A stretch of 64,000 bases of DNA from SIG673 sp045653945. GTDB lineage: Bacteria; Bacillota; Clostridia; Oscillospirales; CAG-272. The stretch covers positions 1 through 64,000 of the forward strand of contig JAZOML010000004.1 of the NCBI GenBank assembly GCA_045653945.1. Reading direction: 5' to 3'. Of this stretch, positions 33,739-44,600 are shown piece by piece (position 1 is the first letter of the stretch; each line of letters begins with the position of its first letter). Position numbers and translations under genes: made by a program. A model generated the notes under the pieces. The model did no database searches. It worked only from the letters and a program-made list of their open reading frames with translations, and was not told the DNA's origin.

Positions 33739-34505
33739 TACTCATCAACCTCGGATACAGGCATATCATCAAATAATATACCGTTCTTTTTGCAAAATTG
33801 TTCAATTTTTAGACTTACTATACCTTTTATGTATTCAAGCCACTCGTCAAGTAGCTCGTTTTCCTTAATCAACTCGGCGAATTTTTCAGGATGCCTTACG
33901 TATTTTTTACCGTTTTCTCCGTAATGTTCCAGGCAAAAGCTTTTGATTGCCGTTTGTGTTTCATCATCGTTCAACATAGGAAGTATATAAAATGCGTTGG
34001 GATTTTCCATAACCTCGCCTGCTAGAGTTATCTTTGCGTAATCACGCTCAGTATACTCTCTCAGCATAGAAACGTTACCCCAAACGGATGCAAGTCGAAA
34101 GTGCGCCTCGCTAAGGTTAAACACCTCGTTTGTGTCCTTACGCATATACTGAACCGCTCCTATAGGCTTTTTGCAAATGTAATCGCATAACTCATCAAAA
34201 TTATTGATTACGGTAGTAACAGCGATTTCGAGAGGCTCTTTTTTATCCTCATCATCTTCTTCAAGAGCTTCGCCATCTTCATCCTCATCGGACTCATCAT
34301 CGTCATTTTTGCCTTCATCATCGTCTAAGTCTATCTCCGCCAAATCGGTATCCTCCGAAATGTCCTCTTCGCTAAGAGCCTCGATAATTTCCTCCTCGGT
34401 AAGCTCATTATCAACAAATTCATCAAACAGAATATCGTCCTGCAATTCTGTATTTTCGATTTTCTCAGGTTCTTTATTTTTAATCTTTTTTCCGAACCAA
34501 AACAT
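33738..34505 (-). CDS. Acidic protein with UPF0158-like C-terminal domain
   Basis: 255 residues. Residues ~1-92 are disordered and strongly acidic (TEEEIIEALSEEDISEDT and long D/E runs). The C-terminal ~150 residues (FDELCDYICKKPIGAVQYMRKDTNEVFNLS onward) resemble the UPF0158 family; I am only moderately sure. It is the first gene of a five-gene operon with the LRR protein, YbaK and AzlCD. GGGGAGG precedes the start. Confidence 0.55.
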   Translation of the reverse strand: MFWFGKKIKNKEPEKIENTELQDDILFDEFVDNELTEEEIIEALSEEDISEDTDLAEIDLDDDEGKNDDDESDEDEDGEALEEDDEDKKEPLEIAVTTVINNFDELCDYICKKPIGAVQYMRKDTNEVFNLSEAHFRLASVWGNVSMLREYTERDYAKITLAGEVMENPNAFYILPMLNDDETQTAIKSFCLEHYGENGKKYVRHPEKFAELIKENELLDEWLEYIKGIVSLKIEQFCKKNGILFDDMPVSEVDE

Positions 34506-34538
34506 TTAGAATATCCTCCCCAAAATTTTTGTGGTATA

Positions 34539-34567
34539 ATTATACCATTATTACATCAAAATTTCAA
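34539..34567 (-). promoter_or_regulatory. Promoter of the UPF0158-LRR-ybaK-azlCD operon
   Basis: TTGAAA (34567-34562) and TATAAT (34544-34539), 17-nt spacer. The -10 box sits in a palindrome (TGGTATAATTATACCA), a possible operator. Confidence 0.75.
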
Positions 34568-34782
34568 TACTTTTAAATAAAAAGTCATAATTTTTTTAGC
34601 TAAGATTTTTAAATTATTACTCATTAGATTCAATCATCATTGAAAATACAGGAAATTTAACAATTTTTAACATATATAATTTGATATATTACATTTTTTA
34701 TCTACTCATAATTAAAAAGACAAAATTAACAATGAATTTATTTTCACGCAAAAAAGAATTTTTATTTTTTTAGCTTAACTAC

Positions 34783-34811
34783 TTGAAATTTGTCGTTAAA
34801 TATAGTAAAAT
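34783..34811 (+). promoter_or_regulatory. Promoter of the DUF1846 gene
   Basis: TTGAAA (34783-34788) and TAAAAT (34806-34811), 17-nt spacer. The ~215 bp between this and the divergent operon promoter is very AT-rich and otherwise empty. Confidence 0.75.
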
Positions 34812-34858
34812 ATAATTTGTAGTTTAAATTTTGATATGTAAATAAAGAAGGGACTGTT

Positions 34859-36346
34859 ATGAAACGCATCGGTTTTGACAACGATAAATATATATCGCTT
34901 CAGTCGGCAAAAATTAAAGAGCGTATTAAAAGCTTCGGCGGTAAGCTCTATTTGGAATTCGGCGGAAAGCTCTTTGACGATTATCACGCATCCAGAGTAC
35001 TTCCGGGATTTTGCCCCGACAGTAAAATCAAAATGCTTCTTTCTATGAAGGAAAATGCCGAAACTATAATCGTTGTTTCCGCAACCTCGATTGAGCAAAA
35101 CAAAATTCGCGGAGACCTTGGTATTACCTACGATATGGATACCCTTCGTCTTGTTGACGCATTTAATGCGGCGGGGATAAGTGTCGGCGGCGTTGTTATT
35201 ACTCAGTATGCAGGTCAATCCTCCGTTGATACGTTTATCACGCGTCTTAACAATCTTGGAATTAAGGTTTACCGTCATTATCCTATTCCCGGTTATCCTA
35301 CGAATACTCAAAAAATAGTCAGTGATGAGGGTTATGGCAAAAACGAATACGTTGAAACCACAAAGCCGCTTGTTGTTGTTACTGCACCGGGACCCGGAAG
35401 CGGAAAAATGGCGACCTGTCTTTCACAGCTTTACCACGACCAAAAGCGCGGTATCAAAGCAGGATATGCTAAGTTTGAAACCTTCCCCGTTTGGAATTTA
35501 CCCTTAAAGCATCCTGTTAATATGGCTTACGAGGCAGCAACAATTGATTTAAACGACGTCAATATGATTGACCCCTTCTATCTAGAGGCTACGGGAGAAA
35601 CCGCTGTTAACTACAATAGAGATATTGAAATTTTCCCCGTCCTAAAGGCTATGTTTGAAAAAATTTATGGCGAGTGTCCGTATAAATCTCCTACCGATAT
35701 GGGCGTAAATATGGTTGGAAACTGTATTTTCGACGATGAAGCTGTAAGCGACGCTTCAAGAATGGAAATTATCCGCCGCTACTATCAGACGCTTTGCAGA
35801 AAGAGAAACGGAACTGCAGGTTCAGATGAAATTTACAAGCTTGAGCTCGTTATGAACAAGGCTGGAATTGACACCTCATATAGAAAGGTTATCAATGCGG
35901 CTCTTGACAGGTCCGAGGCTACTGATGGTCAGCCTGCTTCAGCAATCGAGCTTCCAGATGGCACTATTGTAACAGGAAAAACCTCAAAGCTTATGGGTCC
36001 GTCCGCTGCGGCAATACTCAATGCGCTGAAAACTCTCGGCGGTATCAATGATGACTACATTTTACTTCCACCGTCTGTTATTGAGCCTATTCAAAAGCTT
36101 AAGATTGATAACCTTGGAAATCATAATCCAAGACTTCATGCAGATGAAATTCTCATTGCTCTTGCAATCTCCGCAACAACAAATCCCTTAGCCGCAACTG
36201 CTCTTGAGCAGCTCCCTAAATTAAAAGGCTGCGAGGCACACAGTACGGTTATCGTTTCCGAGGTTGACAGCAACGTATATAGAAAGCTTGGTCTTAATCT
36301 GACCTGTGAGCCTGTATACGCAACCAAAAAGCTTTATCACAAATAA
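34859..36346 (+). CDS. DUF1846-family protein
   Basis: 495 residues, the usual family length. Recognised from MKRIGFDNDKYISLQSAKIKERI, the LEFGGKLFDDYHASRVLPGF block and the P-loop-like TAPGPGSGKMATC near residue 180. Biochemical function is not established for the family; the glycine-rich loop suggests nucleotide or phosphate binding. Cytoplasmic. AGAAGGG precedes ATG 34859. Confidence 0.88.
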   Translation: MKRIGFDNDKYISLQSAKIKERIKSFGGKLYLEFGGKLFDDYHASRVLPGFCPDSKIKMLLSMKENAETIIVVSATSIEQNKIRGDLGITYDMDTLRLVDAFNAAGISVGGVVITQYAGQSSVDTFITRLNNLGIKVYRHYPIPGYPTNTQKIVSDEGYGKNEYVETTKPLVVVTAPGPGSGKMATCLSQLYHDQKRGIKAGYAKFETFPVWNLPLKHPVNMAYEAATIDLNDVNMIDPFYLEATGETAVNYNRDIEIFPVLKAMFEKIYGECPYKSPTDMGVNMVGNCIFDDEAVSDASRMEIIRRYYQTLCRKRNGTAGSDEIYKLELVMNKAGIDTSYRKVINAALDRSEATDGQPASAIELPDGTIVTGKTSKLMGPSAAAILNALKTLGGINDDYILLPPSVIEPIQKLKIDNLGNHNPRLHADEILIALAISATTNPLAATALEQLPKLKGCEAHSTVIVSEVDSNVYRKLGLNLTCEPVYATKKLYHK

Positions 36347-36354
36347 TAAATCAA

Positions 36355-36381
36355 GTGGCTCGGTTTTAATGACCGAGCCAC
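36355..36381 (+). terminator. Hairpin after the DUF1846 gene
   Basis: GTGGCTCGGT / ACCGAGCCAC, a 10-bp stem with a 7-nt loop. The tail (ATTATTG) is not U-rich, so read-through to the MATE gene is possible. Confidence 0.55.
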
Positions 36382-36404
36382 ATTATTGAGGTATCAACTT
36401 TTAA

Positions 36405-37733
36405 ATGAAAATTCAGTTATCAGACCATTTCACATACAAAAAGCTTTTCAAATTTACTCTCCCGTCTATCGGAATGATGATATTTACTGCAATTTACGGC
36501 GTAGTTGATGGCTTTTTTATTTCAAATTTCGTCGGCAAAACACCATTTGCAGCGGTTAATTTCGCAATGCCTTTTTTGATGATACTCAGTGCATTTGGAT
36601 TTATGATTGCTTCCGGAGGAAGTGCGCTTATCTCCAAAACGCTTGGACAGGGACAAAATAAAAGAGCAAACGAGCTATATTCTATGCTGATATACATAAC
36701 AATCGCTTTCGGTATAGTCGTTACGGCTCTTGGCATAGTATTTATAAAGCCTATTTTACAGTTCCTTGGTGCAGAAGGCGAGCTTCTTGCATACGGAGTT
36801 ATTTACGGCAGAATAATACTCATTGCGTTACCTTTTTATGCCTTGCAACAGGAATTTCAGGTGTTCTTTGTTACCGCAGAAAAACCAAATCTCGCTTTTT
36901 ACGTTACTCTTATTTCCGGTTGCGCAAATATGGTTCTTGACGCCTTGTTTATCGTTGTATTCAAATGGGGTGTAATCGGTGCTGCTGTCGCTACTGCACT
37001 CGCACAAACGCTTGGCGGTGTTATCCCTCTAATATACTTTATCAAACCAAATACAAGTCTTTTAAGAATAAGCAAACCGCTGTTTGATGGAAAAGCACTT
37101 TTAAAGGCTTGTACAAACGGTTCCTCCGAGCTTTTAAGCTTTATTTCTACGTCAATTGTCGGTATGCTATATAACGTTCAGCTTATGAAATATTCGGGTG
37201 AAAACGGCGTTGCCGCTTACGGCGTAATGATGTACGTAAATATGGTATTCATTGCTATTTTTATCGGCTATTCTATCGGCACTTCACCACTTGTCGGCTA
37301 TCATTTCGGGGCACAAAATCACAGTGAACTTAAAAGTCTGCTCAGCAAAAGTAACGTTATTATGATAATAACATCAATTTCTATGTTCTTAGCAGGAATT
37401 TTACTCGCAAGACCTCTTGGAATTATATTTGTCGGGTACAATGACACAGTGTTTGAACTAACTGTCAGTGGGTTTAAAATTTTCTCATTTCAATTCCTTT
37501 TCAGCGGACTTGCAATATTTACCTCGGGCTTCTTTACAGCACTTAATAACGGACTTATTTCCGCAATAATTTCATTTTTGCGGACACTTGTTTTTCAAAT
37601 AGTTGCAATTTTAGTCCTGCCTTTGATTTTTGATATCGACGGCATTTGGCTTTCGGTTGTCGCAGCAGAGCTTATGGCGGCAATTCTTGGCATAATTTTT
37701 ATTGTTGTAAACAAGAAAAAATATAAGTATTAA
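36405..37733 (+). CDS. MATE-family multidrug/sodium antiporter
   Basis: 442 residues, twelve helices. The N-terminal FTLPSIGMMIFTAIYGVVDGFFISNFVG is typical of MATE transporters, and the two halves repeat the fold. It exports cationic compounds driven by a sodium or proton gradient; the actual substrate is unknown. The GAGG site is ~13 nt upstream, somewhat far. It is the last host gene before the prophage. Confidence 0.9.
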   Translation: MKIQLSDHFTYKKLFKFTLPSIGMMIFTAIYGVVDGFFISNFVGKTPFAAVNFAMPFLMILSAFGFMIASGGSALISKTLGQGQNKRANELYSMLIYITIAFGIVVTALGIVFIKPILQFLGAEGELLAYGVIYGRIILIALPFYALQQEFQVFFVTAEKPNLAFYVTLISGCANMVLDALFIVVFKWGVIGAAVATALAQTLGGVIPLIYFIKPNTSLLRISKPLFDGKALLKACTNGSSELLSFISTSIVGMLYNVQLMKYSGENGVAAYGVMMYVNMVFIAIFIGYSIGTSPLVGYHFGAQNHSELKSLLSKSNVIMIITSISMFLAGILLARPLGIIFVGYNDTVFELTVSGFKIFSFQFLFSGLAIFTSGFFTALNNGLISAIISFLRTLVFQIVAILVLPLIFDIDGIWLSVVAAELMAAILGIIFIVVNKKKYKY

Positions 37734-37738
37734 ATACA

Positions 37739-37766
37739 AAAAATCCCGCATTTCTGCGGGATTTTC
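37739..37766 (+). terminator. Terminator of the MATE gene
   Basis: AAAATCCCGCA / TGCGGGATTTT with a short loop, followed by CTTGTT. Confidence 0.8.
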
Positions 37767-37798
37767 TTGTTATGGGGTGGGTAATGGGACACCACTTT

Positions 37799-37847
37799 TA
37801 CACAATATATACCAAATTTCACATTCCAAAACACTATATATTGTGTA
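37799..37847. repeat. 13-bp inverted repeat at the host-prophage junction
   Basis: TACACAATATATA (37799-37811) and its exact complement TATATATTGTGTA (37835-37847) lie 23 bp apart, in the gene-free stretch between the MATE terminator and the first prophage gene. A direct repeat AGGCACA-N4-AGGCACA follows at about 37861-37878. The region may hold attL. The far attachment site is outside the window, so the core cannot be defined. Confidence 0.4.
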
Positions 37848-37944
37848 CACTAAATATATAGGCACATTTTAGGCACAAATATACTTGAATACCTCCTGCG
37901 CCACACCATCAAATTCCCTCCTTATCTAAGTATTTATACCATCA

Positions 37945-38175
37945 TCAAACGGTATAAAGCGCACCCTCGTTTTCGGTAATTAAATAAGCGACCGGCTCAC
38001 CAATGTAAGCAGCAATCTTTTGTAAAGTACTAAGTTTCGGATCAGCTTTGTTCCTCTCAATCAAACTTAACTCCTCAACACTAATACCACAATTTGCGGC
38101 AAAATCTATCTGCGACTGCCCAAAATTCCTTCTTATATCCTTGACATTTCTCGCTATAATTTCATTCTCACTCAT
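37945..38175 (-). CDS. XRE-family (Cro/CI-like) transcriptional regulator
   Basis: 76 residues from ATG 38175 (MSENEII). A single helix-turn-helix domain: IARNVKDIRRNFGQSQIDFAANCGISVEELSLIERNKADPKLSTLQKIAAYI. Probably controls prophage genes, or itself, through the palindromes just upstream. No clear ribosome site is seen. A GTG at 38238 would add 21 residues containing FCAKC, and since the predicted transcript starts ~18 nt before it, that longer form is possible. Confidence 0.75.
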   Translation of the reverse strand: MSENEIIARNVKDIRRNFGQSQIDFAANCGISVEELSLIERNKADPKLSTLQKIAAYIGEPVAYLITENEGALYTV

Positions 38176-38189
38176 AATGTTTTGATTTA

Positions 38190-38245
38190 ACGGCGCGGCG
38201 CATTTGGCACAAAAACCAAAATAGCGCCGTGTAAACACGACGCCG
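38190..38245. promoter_or_regulatory. Nested palindromes upstream of the XRE gene (candidate operator)
   Basis: GGCGC-TTTGG pairs with CCAAA-GCGCC (38190-38227), and CGCCGTGT pairs with ACACGACG (38225-38242). Both lie between the XRE start and its promoter, where an autorepressor would bind. Confidence 0.4.
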
Positions 38246-38262
38246 TAAAATCAATTCACGCG

Positions 38263-38290
38263 ATTATAACATAATTTTCCAATTTGTCAA
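38263..38290 (-). promoter_or_regulatory. Promoter of the XRE regulator gene
   Basis: TTGACA (38290-38285) and TATAAT (38268-38263), 16-nt spacer, minus strand. Confidence 0.7.
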
Positions 38291-38296
38291 GTACTT

Positions 38297-38515
38297 TTAT
38301 ACAATTTCCTCAATAACATCATCAAGATGCAATAAACTGAGCCCCAGCTCATTAAATAACCTAAGATAATACTCCGCCTTCTCCTTTGAACAACAAACAT
38401 CAGGAATAACGCGAATCGCCTCGCCGTTACACCACGCTTCGAATCCATAAACCGTATGTAAAACACCGTCCTCATCGGCGACCTTGTCCTCGCGCATTCG
38501 ATATTCAACCTTCAT
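38297..38515 (-). CDS. DUF6514-like small protein
   Basis: 72 residues from ATG 38515 (MKVEYRM), with AAGGAG upstream. The pattern of a short strand-rich N-terminus (KVADEDGVLHTVYGFEAW), a central VIPDVCCSKEKAEYYLRLFNELGLS and the C-terminal HLDDVIEEI fits the DUF6514 family of small Clostridial proteins; function unknown. It has its own promoter (38555-38583) separate from the phage late genes, so it may be expressed in the lysogen. Confidence 0.6.
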   Translation of the reverse strand: MKVEYRMREDKVADEDGVLHTVYGFEAWCNGEAIRVIPDVCCSKEKAEYYLRLFNELGLSLLHLDDVIEEIV

Positions 38516-38554
38516 TTTAATACTCCTTGTATGCATTTTTTTATCGTGGTACGA

Positions 38555-38583
38555 ATTGTATCGCAAAAAATACATTTTGTCTA
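38555..38583 (-). promoter_or_regulatory. Promoter of the DUF6514-like gene
   Basis: TAGACA (38583-38578) and TACAAT (38560-38555), 17-nt spacer, minus strand. Confidence 0.6.
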
Positions 38584-38605
38584 CGGAATATAATACGGAT
38601 TAAAA

Positions 38606-38636
38606 AAATCGCCCCCTCTCGGGAGCGATTTTTATT
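38606..38636 (-). terminator. Terminator of the prophage late operon
   Basis: AAAAATCGC-TCCC pairs with GGGG-GCGATTTTT over a short loop, with seven U on the minus strand, right after the stop of the giant gene. Confidence 0.85.
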
Positions 38637-38640
38637 TTTG

Positions 38641-41600
38641 TTATGCCGCATAGCCACTGTACTCCAATAGCTGCGCCCTTTCGTCCTTGGTAAGACTTAA
38701 ACGATTTATGTACGCCTTGACCTGCGCCTCGCCGTTTTTGTTCTTGTACCCAAGATAACCCATTATCATATACTTCTGCGCCGCCTTGAGCGGAAGCGAT
38801 TGCACGTACTTTTCAAGCTTTGCCTTGCGACTGCCGGATATAACGTTACCCTTGCGGTCCACGTCAGCTTCAATCGTGCTCGCAATACCAACAATGATAG
38901 CAAGCTGTTCAATATCCATTGCCTCAGCAAAAAGCACGTTCTTTTCCTCAAGGTCAAGCCCAAGCGCCTCCTGCAAAGCAAGATTGTAATACGTGTCGTA
39001 AATGAACTTCAAAGCCTTTGCCTTCGCCTGCTCATCTGCCTTTTTATAAAGATGAAGCTTCACAAGCTCCGCAGCACTCTCGTTGCCAACCGCATACAGC
39101 TCCTTGAACCTCGCCTTCTGCTTCTTGGTAAGGACAATTTCCTCGCCGTCATAGGTTACCTTATCCCCGATAGACCTCGGCAGAACCGAATACCCTGACG
39201 CACTTAACTTGCTGACCTCGCTGCGCACAGACTTATCCGACACACCGCCAAGGCTTTCATCAAGAATAAGCCCGGTTATCGTTTCTATCATGTCCTCATC
39301 ATCTTTTTCGATTGCCTTCTGCAGATCCTTGCTGTAACTCTGCTTTCCGAGAACGTTATCCCACTTATACGCACTGCCGGGAGAAAACCTCTTTGTTAGT
39401 CCATATAAAGTGTTATAAATATTTCTAACGGGAATACCTGTTATCTGACCTATCGCATACGAAAGGTTTTTAAGCCTGTTACCAAGCTCGCGCTCATCTC
39501 CGCCGGCAACCGCATCGTAGAGATTAGAAAAACCGTCTATCAAATCGTTTATAGCCGAATACGCATAATTGTCAATATCGTATCCATCCATAAGCTTGGT
39601 AGCAATATCACGAACGATCGGTAAACCGCCAAGCATATTCCCAAACGTCTGGGTAAATGCATCCATAGCAATACCTGTCGCATCACCTTCCTCGTACTCG
39701 TCATCAAGCTTGTTGTAAAGTAATTTAAACAGCAGACCGATAAGATACATCATTATAGACGTGGACACAAGAGCCGTTACCGCACGCGCCTCCATACCGT
39801 GAGCCTTTTTAAGCTCCGCCTCAAGCTTATCAATTTCTGCCTGAGGCGCATTTCTGCTCTTTGCGTTTCTTAAACGGTATTTTACAAATCTTGCCCTGCC
39901 GAAAGCGTCGTAAACTCTGCCGATAACCTTCATAGCATCAGCGGAAAACATAGTAACCGTCTGGTATATGAAATGCCCTCTCATTCCCGCAGAACGCTCG
40001 GTAAGAAGCGAATTTTGTTGTGTTTCAAGAAGCACTCTTTCAAGAAGCTTTCCTGCTTCAACCTTGTTTTCCTCGGTTCCCACCTTTAACTTCGCATTCT
40101 TTTCAACCTGAAGCTGACACGCTCCCCAAAGCCACTTCACAACACCTCTGTCGGCAAGTCCTATGTGCTTCATCAGAACGTCGCCTATCTTGTCAACCTT
40201 GCCAAGAGGCGAATTAGTACGGTCAAGCACCGCCTGCGCCATAGCGGCAGAATTATCATAGTTACGAAGCTCCGCGAGCGAGCAGTATTTGTCAACGTCG
40301 CTCTTACCCTTTACGGTTATTCCTGCGGTAATACAACCAATATCAAGAATATTTATCGCGGCGAAAAGCGAAGAAAACTGCGTTATCGGCACCTTGAGAT
40401 TACCGCCAAGAGCAAATTTAGCGTAACCGCTGCGAAGCTGCTTAAGCCACTTCGGCGTATCACTCTGCTTTCCCTTGATACCTGCATAGATATCCTTTAT
40501 ATACCCTTCTGCACCGTCCCAGATATTCTTTATTGAACTCTTGACGCTCTGAACCTTGTTACTGTTTCCTCCAACATCAAAATGGAATACCCTACTAAAG
40601 CTATCCGCAGTCAAAGCAATATTAGAATATACAGCCACTTGGCTTAAATGTCGGTTAAACACCTCTGTAAGAGGCTGTATACGAAGCTCATGCTTTTGTC
40701 CTTTTACAGTTGACTTGTTGAACGAAAACGCGCCAAGGTCCTGATTTAACTGCAAGAACATATTTCCACCGTCAATAGAATGAGCGGTGTTGCTCACAGA
40801 GATAGGAACGTAATACCCCTCTTTAACGTGAGTATATCCGTCGCGTTCAAGGTCGGTTTTTGCCTTTGCGTTCTTGCAATCCTCGTTAAATATCTGCTCG
40901 ATAAGAGAGATAAACTCCCTCTCGGCATCGGTAAACTTATCGTAAAGCCCCTCTCGCGCCTGCTCAACAAGTCCGCTAACCTCTTCGTCCGTTATCCTTG
41001 TGTCAGTGGCGCAGCCCTCGACACGAGTATATTTTCCGTCCTTGTTCCTGTACTCAAATCCAGACCTGCCGTGTCCAAGAATAGCGTCCTCACGCTTCAT
41101 CGTCATATAAACGTACATAGCCTGATTTAACGGAATATCATAGCTCTTTCCGTCAACCGTGTATTTTACGGTTTTCTTTGAAAGCGACTTCTTAAAGCCC
41201 TTGTGCTTGTCCATAAAATCATCAATGCGCTTGTATATCTGCATTTTCCAGACCTCAGCATTGATAACACCGCGCCGCAGCTGCTCGTAAAGCTGTGTGC
41301 AATATCCCTCCTGATATCCGTCTAGCAAACGCATAAGAGCCATAGGATCATCAAACTTCGTGCGATACTTAAAGAAAAGCTTGCGTACCATACCCGAAGG
41401 TATATTCTCGTTTTCCTTGTTTATCTCAACGAATTTTTCAGCCATAGGAGCTATATCAACGTACTCACCGTCAATAAACGCCTTGTCGTAGTCCTGCATA
41501 AGCTTTTTGAAATGCCCGATAACACTCGAAATACATTTAAGCTGCGTAATAGTATATTCGCCCTCGCCCGAACAAATAGTATCAAGCATATCGGCAACTC

Positions 41601-44600
41601 GTTGGCTGTATACCTGCTCGTCCTCTGTCAGCCCTTCTTTATAGAGCATCGGATTTTCCTTGCTGTACCATTTTCTCAGATCTGCAAAGACCTGCCTTGA
41701 TACAGTCGTGGAGAAATTCGCTCTCGTTATCGAGGAAAGACGTTCAATACTCGTCCTAAAAATATGATTTTCATACTTCGTAGCATTTAAAAACGCATCG
41801 CTCTTGACTTTTTTGATATCCTCAACAGCCTTGATTATTGAATTTTTAACGTCGTTTGCCTGAACCTTGTAACGAAGCTCGCGCACCTTGTCGGTAAGCT
41901 CAAGCTGCATAGCCTTAAATTCCTTAGCGAAATCCTCTTCAAGCCTCTTTACCTCAGCCCGATGAGCATTGTTCGCCCTCTCGATAGCCGAATACGAGCC
42001 AAGCCGCTTGTAACCGTCCATAACTGCCTTTGCAAGACGGTTCCTGAGCTTCTCCCTCTCATCATCGGGTAAAGCGTCCTCAAAATGCCGCTTTGTCGCT
42101 TCTCTTATCGTATCCCTTGACTTAGTGTAAAGCTCATGTATCTCAAAAAGAATATCCGCAGGCGCTTCGGAATTTATTGAAAGCCCCTGACCTCTTATCT
42201 CATCGGCAATCATATCGGGCGTAACGCCGCCCTCTCTCTTGCCCCATATAAGAGATAGAGAATTTTTATTTCCGTAAACGTGCTTGATTTCCTCTCGATA
42301 CTCACTTAAATCAAGCGAATGCATATACGGACGAAGTATTTCAAGCGTCTGCATATAAGGCTCAAGATTTTCAACCTCGTAAATATTGCCAAGCACCGCA
42401 CTTTCAAGAACGGAATCGGCAATCTTAAGTGCAGCCTCACGGGTAACGTTGCGGCCCGACGCATTGTAAAGCGTCCATATCTGCTCGATAAGATTTCCCT
42501 TACCTTGAAGCAAACCGTAATCGTCCTCAAAAATAAGTAAACGTGCAATATCCTCGGAAACCTTTACGGCGTCTGAATGAGAATAGACCTTTTTTCTTGT
42601 CATATTGCGAATAGCCTTGACAACCTGCTCGTCGCTCATACCGGGGAAATGCTCGGCTTGTAATAAATTCCTCTGTCGCCTTGCATCGCTATCCGCATTG
42701 CTTAACGACAAATCGCTGCCTATATCAAGCCTTCTCATAAGCTCCGCACCGCTAACTGCATTGCTATCGCTATTATCAAAAGATTTCCGTGAATACTGAA
42801 TTTTTTTCGTTCTTCTATCAAACGTGCCGATATTATCAGTCGCAGACTTAACCTGTGTTGCATCAAACGCTACCCAAAGTCCCGCTTCTTTTGCATATAT
42901 ACCGTCATATCCCTGTGATTTAAGCTTTTCTATATCAAGCTGTTGCTGTGTGCTCGTAATATAAGGTCGGCGAATATTTAAATAACATTCATATATTCTG
43001 CCGCCACTCGCAACACTTTCTGCGTACTCTTTACTTTCCGAAAAATAAATACCCTCACCAAATACTCCCTCAGATAACTCAAACTCCTCAATAGTAAAAT
43101 CTGCACTTCCGTGATAAACGACCCTTGGCGTACCGTCAGAATTTACCACCTTGCTCGCACCTTTAGGTTTGTTTTGCCAATCTCCAAACCATCTTTTAAA
43201 TTGTTGCGATTCTGTAACATTTTGGAGCTTTTGCTTGACAGGTGAGTTTTTTTCACGTATACTATGAATGTAGCCATCGTTCAATGTATTCGGCAAGTTA
43301 GGCATCGTGACCTTTCCTCCCGAAAGAAGAGCGGTGGCTCTTTTTTTATCCCAATATAAAACTCCGAAGCCGCCATTAATTTCGTCAATTAACGCATCTT
43401 TTAAAAGAGTGGAAATAGCATTTTTCCTCGCATATACACTTGTTACCGCATTGCTATCTATTCTTATACCATTTTGCCGGCCCAAGCCATCAATAAAAAC
43501 TGGAACATTAATCTGATTACCGTTGTGCGTAATTGACAAAATTGCTACTACACTTGTAGAATTTTCTGTTTTTGATGTAATAATCGCAACAGGATTTTTA
43601 AGTGCCGTAGGTAAATACTTCAAAATTATTTCTCCGATTTCATGATCATAGTTTTTGCTCCCGTTCAATGCATAGTCAACATGTTTTTGATTGATTGTCA
43701 TTGGCAAAGCATTAAAGCCAATTTTTCGAAAATGTTCGGGTGTTGCACCAAGAACTAAAGAATCTCCTTGAGGAAAAACACCATTTATATAATCATCCAC
43801 TTGCTTATAAAATGGTTTTGAAAAGTCATATCCCTTGTTTTGTTTTCCGCTTTCCCCATGCATCTTCCTCCACGAATTTGGATCAGCAAACTTAACGTCA
43901 TCAGGATTGCGGTCAATATCGGGACGAACGGCGCGGCGACTTTCTGCATCAAGGTCAACACGGTCCCCAACGTCATAAGCCTCTATCTCGCCTGCGGTGT
44001 TGTAATAATCAAGTTCAGCATCTCCCGCTATCGCCTTGATAGAGCGAATCCACTTAGCTTCAGCTATCAAAGCATTTTCTATCCGCTCAAAATCCTCGCC
44101 GAGCATCATTTCAAGCCCAACCTCGAGATAATCCAGCTCCTCAAGCTCAGACTTTTTCAGCTTGTTTTTCCAGTCAAGTAAAACAAGCTCTATGTAGCGC
44201 TCTGTATCCTGACCGATTTCCTCACCGTACTTTTCGGCTAACCATGCAATCGTTCTGTCGGTATGCTCTTTTATTCCGCTTCCTACCTTTTTACGACGTT
44301 CTCTGATTACACCGCGCCACTCACTCGGAGAGCTGCCTCTCGCAAAGCCCTCAATGTGCTGAATTGCGTGCTGTATCTCGTGAATTAAGGTCGCGCGACC
44401 GCTCTGCGTTTTCTCGACTATCTTCGCAAAATCACCGTTTTCAAATACCCTCTCCATCAAAACTATCTTTTTAAGCCTCGGAGAATAGTAATTGTACTTG
44501 GTGTCAGCCTTGACCTCTACCTTTAAATCCCTTAACTGCGGATAAGCTTCAAATAAAGCCTCGTGCTCGATAAGCTCGCCAAGCGTGGTAAATCCTTCCG

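Noticed and set aside
37799..37847. Inverted repeat as a dif-like XerCD site
   Set aside because: The arms are 23 bp apart, while dif arms are separated by about 6 bp.
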